A DNA stretch of 64,000 nt from Phocoena phocoena (lineage: Eukaryota > Chordata > Mammalia > Artiodactyla > Phocoenidae): contig NC_089236.1 of the NCBI RefSeq assembly GCF_963924675.1, forward strand, positions 45,416,500 to 45,480,499, written 5' to 3'. Numbering within the stretch: the stretch's first letter is position 1; every line of letters starts with the position of its first letter. Position numbers and translations under genes: made by a program. Below, in pieces: positions 45,579 through 57,997 of the stretch. Under the pieces are notes generated by a model, which was not told the DNA's origin, ran no database searches, and worked only from the letters and a program-made list of their open reading frames with translations.

Positions 45579-46958
45579 AACCTACAGGCATGTGCTCACA
45601 CTGAGTGTCCCGTTAGCGACACAGCTTTGAAAGATGCTGACTTTCTCCTCGAGCTGAGTGACTTCAGGTACGAGGTCCGCGAAGTGTGCAAAGCACAGTG
45701 TTTTCTCTTGGCAGCTCACACAAGGGCGGCAACCGGTATTTCCTGGGCGCTTCGGACACACCAGAAATCGTGTCCTGAAGCTGTTTGAGGGCTCTGGAAA
45801 TAGAGCTCTCCTCAAGGAACGCGCAGTGTGTTGCCCATCACTCGGCACGCACGCAGGGCATCGGACGGGAAGACCACTGGGCCTCGATGTTGCTCAGCTG
45901 GTCCACCGGGGTCTGGAGATACTCACTGACAATGGAGGAAAATGGATGCAAACCAGAGGGGCCTACGAGTCCTCAGAAGGGTACTTCCCTGAAAGTAAAG
46001 GCGAAGAGCTACTAAGAACTCGTGGAAACAGCTGCATGCCTCCCTTTCTGCCCGGCTACTCAGGGCCTAACCTGGAGGCAAGTTCTCACGTTGAGTTTCT
46101 CTTGACTTCTAGAGCTTGTCAGGCTGACCACCACGGCGGCCATGGAAGCACCTGGTTTAGACCGAGCAAACTCAGTTTCTTCCCAGAAGCATTCCTACAG
46201 GGTTCCCAGGCCTGTCAACAGCAGGGATTTCAGGTAGCTTCAACGCACCGTGAATGCGGCCTTCCAAATTGGAAAGCGAGGATGTTTAAATCAGGCCCCC
46301 GATTTCATGCGCAAACGCAGCATATATTGCTCTTGTTTCTAACAAGTCAAAAGAGACACATGGCCCCTTGTGTTTGCTTGCCTGAATCAGCTTCTCGAAG
46401 CAGGGGTTTGTGCATCAAGTGGACTGCCTCAACCAAGGAACGCCCTACCTACTCCTCTGGGGCCTGTGGCTATTCAGAAGCCTGCATTGCCACCGCAAGA
46501 AGCGGACTGAAATTGCAGTAAGAACGCAAGGGGACTTTCTTCTGGAGGCACGGTGACTTCAGGCAGGAGGTCCTAGGTGGAATGCGAGGCCGAGGGTGCT
46601 CTCAGTGCAGGTCAGACTAGGGCAAAGCGTAAGACCTCAAGGCCTGTGAGACGTGCCAAAATTCTGTTCGTGAACGTGTGGGTGTGATGGGGAAATTAAG
46701 CTGCTTCGGTGGAGACTGCTGTGCGTTTCCGTACCCTCGGCGTAGAGAGAGTGGCTCCAAAGGGCTACGGGGCTGGATGTTGCTTAGGAGACCTAAGGGG
46801 TCCTGGGATTAGTCTGTGTTCCAGCCGGGAACAGGGAGCCCACGCGATTTTCCTACGTGTCCGGAAAACTCTACTGCCATAAAAGATATGCAGAGCAGAG
46901 GCTATGGCCTCATGGAAAGTGCTGCACGCCTCCGTTTCTGCAGGGCAAGTCCGGCCTT
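45579..46958 (+). repeat. Satellite monomer copy 34
   Basis: 1,380 bp with the frame open. It is a one-mismatch duplicate of copy 32, with tail CTGGGATTAG and CTATGGCCTC. Confidence 0.98.
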
Positions 46959-48338
46959 AACCTACAGGCATGTGCTCACACTGAGTGTCCCCTTAGCGAC
47001 ACAGCTTTGAAAGATGCTGACTTTCTCCTCGAGCTGAGTGACTTCAGGTACGAGGTCCGCGAAGTATGCAAAGCAGAGTGTTTTCTCTTGGCAGCTCATA
47101 CAAGGGCGGCAACCGGTATTTCCTGGGCGCTTCGGACACACCAGAAATCGTGTCCTGAAGCTGTTTGAGGGCTCTGGAAATAGAGCTCTCCTCAAGGAAC
47201 GCGCAGTGTGTTGCCCATCACTCGGCACGCACGCAGGGCATCGGAGGGGAAGACCACTGGGCCTCGATGTTGCTCAGCTGGTCCACCGGGGTCTGGAGAT
47301 ACTCACTGTCAATGGAGGAAAATGGATGCAAACCAGAGGGGCCTACGAGTCCTCAGAAGGGTACTTCCCTGAAAGTAAAGGCGAAGAGCTACTAAGAACT
47401 CGTGGAAACAGCTGCATGCCTCCCTTTCTGCCTGGCTACTCAGGGCCTAACCTGGAGGGAAGTTCTCACGTTGAGTTTCTCTTGACTTCTAGAGCTTGTC
47501 AGGCTGACCACCACGGCGGCCATGGAAGCACCTGGTTTAGACCGAGCAAACTCAGTTCCTTCCCAGAAGCATTCCTACAGGGTTCCCAGGCCTGTCAACA
47601 GCAGGGATTTCAGGTAGCTTCAACGCACCGTGAATGCAGCCTTCCAAATTGGAAAGCGAGGATGTTTAAATCAGGCCCCCGATTTCATGCGCAAACGCAG
47701 CATACGTTGCTGTTGTTTCTAACAAGTCAAAAGAGACACATGGCCCCTTGTGTTTGCTTGCCTGAATCAGCTTCTCGAAGCAGGGGTTTGTGCATCAAGT
47801 GGACTGCCTCAACCAAGGAACGCCCAAGCTACTCCTCTGGGGCCTGTGGCTATTCAGAAGCCTGCATTGCCACCGCAAGAAGCGGACTGAAATTGCAGTA
47901 AGAACGCAAGGGGACTTTCTTCTGGAGGCACGGTGACTTCAGGCAGGAGGTCCTAGGTGGAATGCGAGGCCGAGGGTGCTCTCAGTGCAGGTCAGACTAG
48001 GGCAAGGCGTAAGACCTCAAGGCCTGTGAGACGTGCCAAAATTCTGTTCGTGAACGTGTGGGTGTGATGGGGAAATTAAGCTGCTTCGGTGGAGACTGCT
48101 GTGCGTTTCCCTACCCTCGGCGTAGAGAGAGTGGCTCCAAAGGGCTACGGGGCTGGATGTTGCTTAGGAGACCTAAGGGGTCCTGGGGTTAGTCTGTGTT
48201 CCAGCTAGGAACAGGGAGCCCACGCGATTTTCCTACGTGTCCGGAAAACTCTACTGCCATAAAAGATATGCAGAGCAGAGGCTACGGCCTCATGGAAAGT
48301 GCTGCACGCCTCCGTTTCTGCAGGGCAATTCCGGCCTT
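46959..48338 (+). repeat. Satellite monomer copy 35
   Basis: 1,380 bp with the frame open. It is a duplicate of copy 33. The end of the unit changes to GGCAATTCCGGCCTT, so the duplication tract stops at 48337. Confidence 0.98.
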
Positions 48339-49718
48339 AACCTACAGGGATGTGCTCACACTGAGTGTCCCGTTAGCGACACAGCTTTGTAAGATGCTGA
48401 CTTTCTCCTCGAGCTGAGTGACTTCAGGTACGAGGTCCGCGAAGTATGCAAAGCAGAGTGTTTTCTCTTGGCAGCTCACACAAGGGCGGCAACCGGTATT
48501 TCCTGGGAGCTTCGGACACACCAGAAATCGTGTCCTGAAGCTGTTTGAGGGCTCTGGAAATAGAGCTCTCCTCAAGGAACGCGCAGTGTGTTGCCCATCA
48601 CTCGGCACGCACGCAGGGCATCGGAGGGGAAGACCACTGGGCCTCGATGTTGCTCAGCTGGTCCACCGGGGTCTGGAGATACTCACTGACAATGGAGGAA
48701 AATGGATGCAAACCAGAGGGGCCTACGAGTCCTCAGAAGGGTACTTCCCTGAAAGTAAAGGCGCAGAGCTACTAAGAACTCGTGGAAACAGCTGCATGCC
48801 TCCCTTTCTGCCCGGCTACTCAGGGCCTAACCTGGAGGCAAGTTCTCACGTTGAGTTTCTCTTGACTTCTAGAGCTTGTCAGGCTGACCACCACGGCGGC
48901 CATGGAAGCGCCTGGTTTAGACCGACCAAACTCAGTTTCTTCCCAGAAGCATTCCTACAGGGTTCCCAGGCCTGTCAACAGCAGGGATTTCATGTAGCTT
49001 CAAGGCACCGTGAATGCAGCCTTCCAAATTGGAAAGCGAGAATGTTTAAAAGAGGCCCCCTATTTCATGCGCAAACGCAGCATACATTGCTGTTGTTTCT
49101 AACAAGTCAAAAGAGACACATGGCCCCTTGTGTTTGCTTGCCTGAATCAGCTTCTCGAAGCAGGGGGTTGTGCATCAAGTGGACTGCCTCAACCAAGGAA
49201 CGCCCTAGCTACTCTTCTGGGGCCTGTTGCTATTCAGAAGCCTGCATTGCCACCGCAAGAAGCAGACTGAAGTTGCAGTAAGAACGCAAGGGGACTTTCT
49301 TCTGGAGGCACGGTGACTTCAGGCAGGAGGTCCTAGATGGAATGCGAGGGCGAGGGTGCTCTCAGTGCAGGTCAGACTAGGGCAAGGCGTAAGACCTCAA
49401 GGCCTGTGAGACGTGCCAAAATTCTGTTCATGAACGTGTGGGTGTGATGGGGAAATTAAGCTGCTTCGGTGGAGACTGCTGTGTGTTTCCCTACCCTCGG
49501 CGTAGAGAGAGTGGCTCCAAAGGGCTACGGGGCTGGATGTTGCTTAGGAGACCTAAGGGGTCCTGGGGTTAGTCTGTGTTCCAGCCGGGAAAAGGGAGGC
49601 CACGCGATTTTCCTAGGTGTCCGGAAAACTCTACTGCCATCAAAGATATGCAGAGCAGAGGCTACGGCCTCATGGAAAGTGCTGCACGCCTCCGTTTCTG
49701 CAGGGCAAGTCCGTCCTT
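48339..49718 (+). repeat. Satellite monomer copy 36
   Basis: 1,380 bp with the frame open. CTGGGAGCTTCGG, GGCGCAGAGC, GAAGCGCCTGG, TTTCATGTAGC and GAGAATGTTTAAAAGAGG are shared with copy 40, four periods downstream. The start CTACAGGGATG matches copy 28. TTTGTAAGATG near 48387 is private. The tail has GGCGAGGG, CATGAACG and GGAAAAGGGAGG. Confidence 0.97.
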
Positions 49719-51098
49719 AACCTACAGGCATGTGCTCACACTGAGTGTCCCGTTAGCGACACAGCTTTGAAAGATGCTGACTTTCTCCTCGAGCTGAGTG
49801 ACTTCAGGTACGAGGTCCGCGAAGTATGCAAAGCAGAGTGTTTTCTCTTGGCAGCTCACACAAGGGCGGCAACCGGTATTTCCTGGGCGCTTCGGAAACA
49901 CCAGAAATCGTGTCCTGAAGCTGTTTGAGGGCTCTGGAAATAGAGCTCTCCTCAAGGAACGTGCAGTGTGTTGCCCATCACTCGGCACGCACGGAGGGCA
50001 TCGGAGGGGAAGACCACTGGGCCTCGATGTTGCTCAGCTGGTCCACCGGGGTCTGGAGATACTCACTGACAATGGAGGAAAATGGATGCAAACCAGAGGG
50101 GCCTACGAGTCCTCAGAAGGGTACTTCCGTGAAAGTAAAGGCGAAGAGCTAGTAAGAACTCGTGGAAACAGCTGCATGCCTCCCTTTCTGCCCGGCTACT
50201 CAGGGCCTAACCTGGAGGCAAGTTCTCACGTTGAGTTTCTCTTGACTTCTTGAGCTTGTCAGGCTGACCACTACGGCGGCCATGGAAGCACCTGGTTTAG
50301 ACCGAGCAAACTCAGTTTCTTCCCAGAAGCATTCCTACAGGGTTACCAGGCCTGTCAACAGCAGGGATTTCAGGTAGCTTCAACGCACCGTGAATGCAGC
50401 CTTCCAAATTGGAAAGCGAGGATGTTTAAATCAGGCCCCCGATTTCATGCGCAAACGCAGCATACATTGCTGTTGTTTCTAACAAGTCAAAAGAGACACA
50501 TGGCCCCTTGTGTTTGCTTGCCTGAATCAGCTTCTTGAAGCACGGGGTTGTGCATCAAGTGGACTGCCTAAACCAAGGAACGCCCTAGCTACTCCTCTGG
50601 GGCCTGTGGCTATTCAGAAGCCTGCATTGCCACCGCAGGAAGCGGACTGAAATTGCATTAAGAACGCAAGGGGACATTCTTCTGGAGGCACGGTGACTTC
50701 AGGCAGGAGGTCCTAGATGGGATGCGAGGTCGAGGGTCCTCTCAGTGCAGCTCAGACTATGGCAAGGAGTAAGACCTCAAGGCCTGTGAGACGTGCCAAA
50801 ATTCTGTTCGTGAACGTGTGGGTGTGATGGGGAAATTAAGCTGCTTCGGTGGAGACTGCTGTGCGTTTCCCTACCCTCGGCGTAGAGAGAGTGGCTCCAA
50901 AGGGCTACGGGGCTGGATGTTGCTTAGGAGACCTAAGGGGTCCTGGGATTAGTCTGTGTTCCAGCCGGGAACAGGGAGCCCACGCGATTTTCCTACGTGT
51001 CCGGTAAACTCTACTGCCATAAAATATATGCAGAGCAGAGGCTACGGCCTCATGGAAAGTGCTGCACGCCTCCGTTTCTGCAGGGCAAGTCCGGCCTT
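49719..51098 (+). repeat. Satellite monomer copy 37
   Basis: 1,380 bp. CTTCTTGAGC makes TGA at 50251-50253, ending the frame after 151 codons. CGGAAACACC is shared with copies 39 and 43; CACTACGG with 38, 43 and 45; CTGCCTAAACC with 38. The tail GACTATGGCAAGGAG is shared with 38, 43 and 45. It ends GTCCGGTAAAC and AAAATATATG. Confidence 0.97.
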
Positions 51099-52478
51099 AA
51101 CCTACAGGCATGTGCTCACACTGAGTGTCCCATTAGCGACACAGCTTTGAAAGATGCTGACTTTCTTCTCGAGCTGAGTGACTTCAGGTACGAGGTCCGC
51201 GAAGTATGCAAAGCAGAGTGTTTTCTCTTGGCAGCTCACACAAGGGCGGCAACCGGTATTTCCTGGGCGCTTCGGACACACCAGAAATCGTGTCCTGAAG
51301 CTGTTTGAGGGCTCTGGAAATAGAGCTCTCCTCAAGGAACGCGCAGTGTGTTGCCCATCACTCGGCACGCACGGAGGGCATCGGAGGGGAAGACCACTGG
51401 GCCTCGATGTTGCTCAGCTGGTCCACCGGGGTCTGGAGATACTCACTGACAATGGAGGAAAATGGATGCAAACCAGAGGGGCCTACGAGTCCTCAGAAGG
51501 GTACTTCCCTGAAAGTAAAGGCGAAGAGCTACTAAGAACTCGTGGAAACAGCTGCATGCCTCCCTTTCTGCCCGGCTACTCAGGGCCTAACCTGGAGGCA
51601 AGTTCTCGCGTTGAGTTTCTCTTGACTTCTAGAGCTTGTCAGGCTGACCACTACGGCGGCCATGGAAGCACCTGGTTTAGACCGAACAAACTCAGTTTCT
51701 TCCCAGAAGCATTCCTACAGGGTTCCCAGGCCTGTCAACAGCAGGGATTTCAGGTAGCTTCAACGCACCGTGAATGCAGCCTTCCAAATTGGAAAGCGAG
51801 GAAGTTTAAATCAGGCCCCCGATTTCATGCGCAAACGCAGCATACATTGCTGTTGTTTCTAACAAGTCAAAAGAGACACATGGCCCCTTGTGTTTGCTTG
51901 CCTGAATCAGCTTCTCGAAGCAGGGGGTTGTGCATCAAGTGGACTGCCTAAACCAAGGAACGCCCTAGCTACTCCTCTGGGGCCTGTGGCTATTCAGAAG
52001 CCTGCATTGCCACCGCAAGAAGCGGACTGAAATTGCAGTAAGAACGCAAGGGGACTTTCTTCTGGAGGCACGGTGACTTCAGGCAGGAGGTCCTAGATGG
52101 AATGCGAGGTCGAGGGTCCTCTCAGTGCAGCTCAGACTATGGCAAGGAGTAAGACCTCAAGGCCTGTGAGACGTGCCAAAATTCTGTTCGTGAACGTGTG
52201 GGTATGATGGGGAATTTAAGCTGCTTCGGTGGAGAATGCTGTGCGTTTCCCTACCCTCGGCGTAGAGAGAGTGGCTCCAAAGGGCTACGGGGCTGGATGT
52301 TGCTTAGGAGACCTAAGGGGTCCTGGGGTTAGTCTGTGTTCCAGCCGGGAACAGGGAGCCCACGCGATTTTCCTAGGTGTCCGGAAAACTCTACTGCCAT
52401 CAAAGATATGCAGAGCAGAGGCTACGGCCTCATGGAAAGTGCTGCACGCCTCCGTTTCTGCAGGGCAAGTCCGGCCTT
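51099..52478 (+). repeat. Satellite monomer copy 38
   Basis: 1,380 bp. CCCATTAGCG and CTTTCTTCTCGAG recall copy 31. GCCTAAACC gives TAA at 51949-51951, so the frame has 257 codons. Private changes are TTCTCGCGTTG, ACCGAACAA, GAGGAAGTTT and GGGGAATTTAAG. The tail has GACTATGGCAAGGAG and CATCAAAG. Confidence 0.97.
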
Positions 52479-53858
52479 AACCTACAGGCATGTGCTCACA
52501 GTGAGTGTCCCGTTAGCGACACAGCTTTGAAAGATGCTGACTTTCTCCTCGAGCTGAGTGACTTCAGGTACGAGGTCCGCGAAGTATGCAAAGCAGAGTG
52601 TTTTCTCTTGGCAGCTCACACAAGGGCGGCAACCGGTATTTCCTGGGCGCTTCGGAAACACCAGAAATCGTGTCCTGAAGCTGTTAGAGGGCTCTGGAAA
52701 TAGAGCTCTCATCAAGGAACGCGCAGTGTGTTGCCCATCACTCGGCACGCACGCAGGGCATCGGAGGGGAAGACCACTGGGCCTCGATGTTGCTCAGCTG
52801 GTCCACCGGGGTCTGGAGATACTCACTGACAATGGAGGAAAATGGATGCAAACCAGAGGGGCCTACGAGTCCTCAGAAGGGTACTTCCCTGAAAGTAAAG
52901 GCGAAGAGCTACTAAGAACTCGTGGAAACAGCTGCATGCCTCCCTTTCTGCCCGGCTACTCAGGGCCTAACCTGGAGGCAAGTTCTCATGTTGAGTTTCT
53001 TTTGACTTCTAGAGCTTGTCAGGCTGAACACCACGGCGGCCATGGAAGCACCTGGTTTAGACCGAGCAAACTCAGTTTCTTCCCAGAAGCATTCCTACAG
53101 GGTTCCCAGGCCTGTCAACAGCAGGGATTTCAGGTAGCTTCAACGCACCGTGAATGCAGCCTTCCAAATTGGAAAGCGAGGATGTTTAAATCAGGCCCCC
53201 GATTTCATGCGCAAAGGCAGCATACATTGCTGTTGTTTCTAACAAGTCAAAAGAGACACATGGCCCCTTGTGTTTGCTTGCCTGAATCAGCTTCTCAAAG
53301 CAGGGGTTTGTGCATCAAGTGGACTGCCTCAACCAAGGCACGCCCTAGCTACTCCTCTGGGGCCTGTGGCTATTCAGAAGCCTGCATTGCCACCGCAAGA
53401 ACCGGACTGAAATTGCAGTAAGAACGCAAGGGGACTTTCTTCTGGAGGCACGGTGACTTCAGGCACGAGGTCCTAGATGGAATGCGAGCCCGAGGGTCCT
53501 CTCAGTGCAGCTCAGACTAGGGCAAGGCGTAAGACCTCAAGGCCTGTGAGACGTGCCAAAATTCTGTTCGTGAACGTGTGGGTGTGATGGGGAAATTAAG
53601 CTGCTTCGGTGGAGACTGCTGTGCGTTTCCCTACCCTCGGCGTAGAGAGAGTGGCTCCAAAGGGCTACGGGGCTGGATGTTGCTTAGGAGACCTAAGGGG
53701 TCCTGGGGTTAGTCTGTGTTCCAGCCGGGACCAGGGAGCCCACGCGATTTTCCTAGGTGTCTGGAAAACTCTACTGCCATAAAAGATATGCAGAGCAGAG
53801 GCTACGGCCTCATGGAAAGTGCTGCACGCCTCCGTTTCTGCAGGGCAAGTCCGGCCTT
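52479..53858 (+). repeat. Satellite monomer copy 39
   Basis: 1,380 bp with the frame open. It carries CGGAAACACC and GTTAGAGGGC (the latter shared with copy 28). Private changes are CACAGTGAGTG, CTCATCAAGG, GCTGAACACC, CAAAGGCAG, AAGGCACGCC and GGCACGAGG. The tail has CTCAGTGCAGCTC and CCAGCCGGGACCAGG. Confidence 0.97.
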
Positions 53859-55238
53859 AACCTACAGGCATGTGCTCACACTGAGTGTCCCATTAGCGAC
53901 ACAGCTTTGAAAGATGCTGACTTTCTCCTCGAGCTGAGTGACTTCAGGTACGAGGTCCGCGAAGTATGCAAAGCAGAGTGTTTTCTCTTGGCAGCTCACA
54001 CAAGGGCGGCAACCGGTATTTCCTGGGAGCTTCGGACACACCAGAAATCGTGTCCTGAAGCTGTTTGAGGGCTCTGGAAATAGAGCTCTCCTCAAGGAAC
54101 GCGCAGTGTGTTGCCCATCACTCGGCACGCACGCAGGGCATCGGAGGGGAAGACCACTGGGCCTCGATGTTGCTCAGCTGGTCCACCGGGGTCTGGAGAT
54201 ACTCAGTGACAATGGAGGAAAATGGATGCAAACCAGAGGGGCCTACGAGTCCTCAGAAGGGTACTTCCCTGAAAGTAAAGGCGCAGAGCTACTAAGAACT
54301 CGTGGAAACAGCTGCATGCCTCCCTTTCTGCCCGGCTACTCAGGGCCTAACCTGGAGGCAAGTTCTCACGTTGAGTTTCTCTTGACTTCTAGAGCTTGTC
54401 AGGCTGACCACCACGGCGGCCATGGAAGCGCCTGGTTTAGACCGACCAAACTCAGTTTCTTCCCAGAAGCATTCCTACAGGGTTCCCAGGCCTGTCAACA
54501 GCAGGGATTTCATGTAGCTTCAAGGCACCGTGAATGCAGCCTTCCAAATTGGAAAGCGAGAATGTTTAAAAGAGGCCCCCGATTTCATGCGCAAACGCAG
54601 CATACATTGCTGTTGTTTCTAACAAGTCAAAAGAGACACATGGCCCCTTGTGTTTGCTTGCCTGAATCAGCTTCTCGAAGCAGGGGGTTGTGCATCAAGT
54701 GGACTGCCTCAACCAAGGAACGCCCTAGCTACTCTTCTGGGGCCTGTTGCTATTCAGAAGCCTGCATTGCCACCGCAAGAAGCAGACTGAAATTGCAGTA
54801 AGAACGCAAGGGGACTTTCTTCTGGAGGCACGGTGACTTCAGGCAGGAGGTCCTAGATGGAATGCGAGGCCGAGGGTGCTCTCAGTGCAGGTCAGATTAG
54901 GGCAAGGCGTAAGACCACAAGGCCTGTGAGACGTGCCAAAATTCTGTTCGTGTACGTGTGGGTGTGATGGGGAAATTAACCTGCTTCGGTGGAGACTGCT
55001 GTGCGTTTCCCTACCCTCGGCGTAGAGAGATTGGCTCCAAAGGGCTACGGGGCTGGATGTTGCTTAGGAGACCTAAGTGGTCCTGGGGTTAGTCTGTGTT
55101 CCAGCTAGGAACAGGGAGCCCCCGCGATTTTCCTACGTGTCCGGAAAACTCTACTGCCATAAAAGATATGCAGAGCAGAGGCTACAGCCTCATGGAAAGT
55201 GCTGCACGCCTCCGTTTCTGCAGGGCAATTCCGTCCAT
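53859..55238 (+). repeat. Satellite monomer copy 40
   Basis: 1,380 bp with the frame open and a sister of copy 36 up to about 54800. The tail then changes type: GTCAGATTAGG, GACCACAAGG, GTGTACGTG, GAGATTGGCTCC, CTAAGTGG and CCAGCTAGG, close to copy 24. This points to an exchange within the last third of the unit. Confidence 0.97.
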
Positions 55239-56617
55239 ATCCTACAGGCATGTGCTCACACTGAGTGTCCCGTTAGCGACACAGCTTTGAAAGATGCTGA
55301 CTTTCTCCTCGAGCTGAGTGACTTCAGGTACGAGGTCCGCGAAGTATGCAAAGCACAGTGTTTTTTCTTGGCAGCTCACACAAGGGCGGCAACCGGTATT
55401 TCCTGGGCGCTTCGGACACACCAGAAATCCTGTCCTGAAGCTGTTTGAGGGCTCTGGAAATAGAGCTCTCCTCAAGGAACGCGCAGTGTGTTGCCCATCC
55501 CTCGACACGCACGCAGGGCATCGGAGGGGAAGACCACTGGGCCTCGATGTTGCTCAGCTGGTCCACCGGGGTCTGGAGATACTCACTGACAATGGAGGAA
55601 AATGGATGCAAACCAGAGGGGCGTACGAGTCCTCAGAAGGGTACTTCCCTGAAAGTAAAGGCGAAGAGCTTCTAAGAACTCGTGGAAACAGGTGCATGCC
55701 TCCCTATCTGCCCGGCTACTCAGGGCCTAACCTGGAGGCAAGTTCTCACGTTGAGTTTCTCTTGACTTCTAGAGCTTGTCAGGCTGACCACCACGGCGGC
55801 CATGGAAGCACCTGGTTTAGACCGAGCAAACTCAGTTTCTTCCCAGAAGCATTCCTACAGGGTTCCCAGGCCTGTCAACAGCAGGGATTTCAGGTAGCTT
55901 CAACGCACCGTGAATGCAGCCTTCCAAATTGGAAAGCGAGGATGTTTAAATCAGGCCCCCGATTTCATGCGCAAACGCAGCATACATTGCTGTTGTTTCT
56001 AACAAGTCAAAAGAGACACATGGCCCCTTGTGTTTGCTTGCCTGAATCAGCTTCTCGAAGCAGGGGGTTGTGCATCAAGTGGACTGCCTCAACCAAGAAC
56101 GCCCTAGCTACTCCTCTGGGGCCTGTGGCTATTCAGAAGCCTGCATTGCCATCGCAAGGAGCAGACTGAAATTGCAGTAAGAACACAAGGGGACTTTCTT
56201 CTGGAGGCACGGTGACTTCAGGCAGGTGGTCCTAGATGGAATGCGAGGCCGAGGGTGCTCTCAGTGCAGCTCAGACTAGGGCAAGGCGTAAGACATCAAG
56301 GCCTGTGAGACGTGCCAAAATTCTGTTCGTGAACGTGTGGGTGTGATGGGGAAATTAAGCTGCTTCGGTGGAGACTGCTGTGCGTTTCCCTTCCCTCGGC
56401 GTAGAGAGATTGGCTCCAAAGTGCTACGCGGCTGGATGTTGCTTAGGAGACCTAAGGGGTCCTGGGGTTAGTCTGTGTTCCAGCTAGGAACAGGGAGCCC
56501 ACGCGATTTTCCTACGTGTCCGGAAAACTCTACTGCCATAAAAGATATGCAGAGCAGAGGCTACGGCCTCATGGAAAGTGCTGCACGCCTCCGTTTCTGC
56601 AGGGCAATTCTGTCCAT
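55239..56617 (+). repeat. Satellite monomer copy 41
   Basis: 1,379 bp. AAAGCACAGTG with TTTTTTCTTGG, GGGCGTACG, GAGCTTCTAAG and CCCTATCTG are shared with copy 42, so the two are adjacent sisters. One base is missing near 56097 (ACCAAGAACGCC), giving a 283-codon frame with a changed end. The tail matches copy 27 (AAGAACACAAG, GCAGGTGG, CCTTCCCTCGG). Confidence 0.97.
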
Positions 56618-57997
56618 AACCTACAGGCATGTGCTCACACTGAGTGTCCCGTTAGCGACACAGCTTTGAAAGATGCTGACTTTCTCCTCGAGCTGAGTGA
56701 CTTCAGGTACGAGGTCCGCGAAGTATGCAAAGCACAGTGTTTTTTCTTGGCAGCTCACACAAGGGCGGCAACCGGTATTTCCTGGGCGCTTCGGACACAC
56801 CAGAAATCGTGTCCTGAAGCTGTTTGAGGGCTCTGGAAATAGAGCTCTCCTCAAGGAACGCGCAGTGTGTTGCCCATCACTCGGCACGCACGCAGGGCAT
56901 CGGAGCGGAAGACCACTGGGCCTCGATGTTGCTCAGCTGGTCCACCGGGGTCTGGAGATACTCACTGACAATGGAGGAAAATGGATGCAAACCAGAGGGG
57001 CGTACGAGTCCTCAGAAGGGTACTTCCCTGAAAGTAAAGGCGAAGAGCTTCTAAGAACTCGTGGAAACAGCTGCATGCCTCCCTATCTGCCCGGCTACTC
57101 AGGGCCTAACCTGGAGGCAAGTTCTCACGGTGAGTTTCTCTTGACTTCTAGAGCTTGTCAGGCCGACCACCACGGCGGCCATGGAAGCACCTGGTTTAGA
57201 CCGAGCAAACTCAGTTTCTTCCCAGAAGCATTCCTACAGGGTTCCCAGGCCTGTCAACAGCAGGGATTTCAGGTAGCTTCAACGCACCGTGAATGCAGCC
57301 TTCCAAATTGGAAAGCGAGGATGTTTAAATCAGGCCCCCGATTTCATGCGCAAACGCAGCATACATTGCTGTTGTTTCTAACAAGTCAAAAGAGACACAT
57401 GGCCCCTTGTGTTTGCTTGCCTGAATCAGCTTCTTGAAGCAGGGGTTTGTGCATCAAGTGGACTGCCTCAACCAAGGAACGCCGTAGCTACTCCTCTGGG
57501 GCCTGTTGCTATTCAGAAGCCTGCATTGCCACCGCAAGAAGCAGACTGAAACTGCAGTAAGAACGCAAGGGGACTTTCTTCTGGAGGCACGGTGACTTCA
57601 GGCAGGAGGTCCTAGATGGAATGCGAGGGAGAGGGTGCTCTCAGTGCAGGTCAGACTAGGGCAAGGCGTAAGACCTCAAGGCCTGTGAGACATGCCAAAA
57701 TTCTGTTCATGAACGTGTGGGTGTGATGGGGAAATTAAGCTGCTTCGGTGGAGACTGCTGTGCGATTCCCTACCATCGGCGTAGAGAGAGTGGCTCCAAA
57801 GGGCTACGGGGCTGGATGTTGCTTAGGAGACCTAAGGGGTCCTGGGGTTAGTCTGTGTTCCAGCCGGGAAAAGGGAGCCCACGCGATTTTCCTAGGTGTC
57901 CGGAAAACTCTACTGCCATCAAAGATATGCAGAGCAGAGGCTACGGCCTCATGGAAAGTGCTGCATGCCTCCGTTTCTGCAGGGCAAGTCCGGCCTT
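56618..57997 (+). repeat. Satellite monomer copy 42
   Basis: 1,380 bp. It is an adjacent sister of copy 41 in its front half. CTTCTTGAAGC converts CGA to TGA at 57435-57437, so the frame has 246 codons. The tail switches to the copy 36 type: CATGAACG, GGAAAAGGG and CATCAAAG, with private GCGATTCCCTACCATCGG. Confidence 0.97.

Larger units (their letters stand above)
42503..48337 (+). repeat. Recent two-monomer (2,760-bp) tandem duplication
   Basis: Comparing each base with the one 2,760 bp downstream, 42503-45577 equals 45263-48337 with one mismatch (43192). Outside this tract mismatches resume at once: 42502 on the left, 45578/48338 on the right. Neighbouring single copies differ by many more changes, so the dimer was duplicated as a block very recently. 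It could also be an assembly expansion. Confidence 0.93.
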
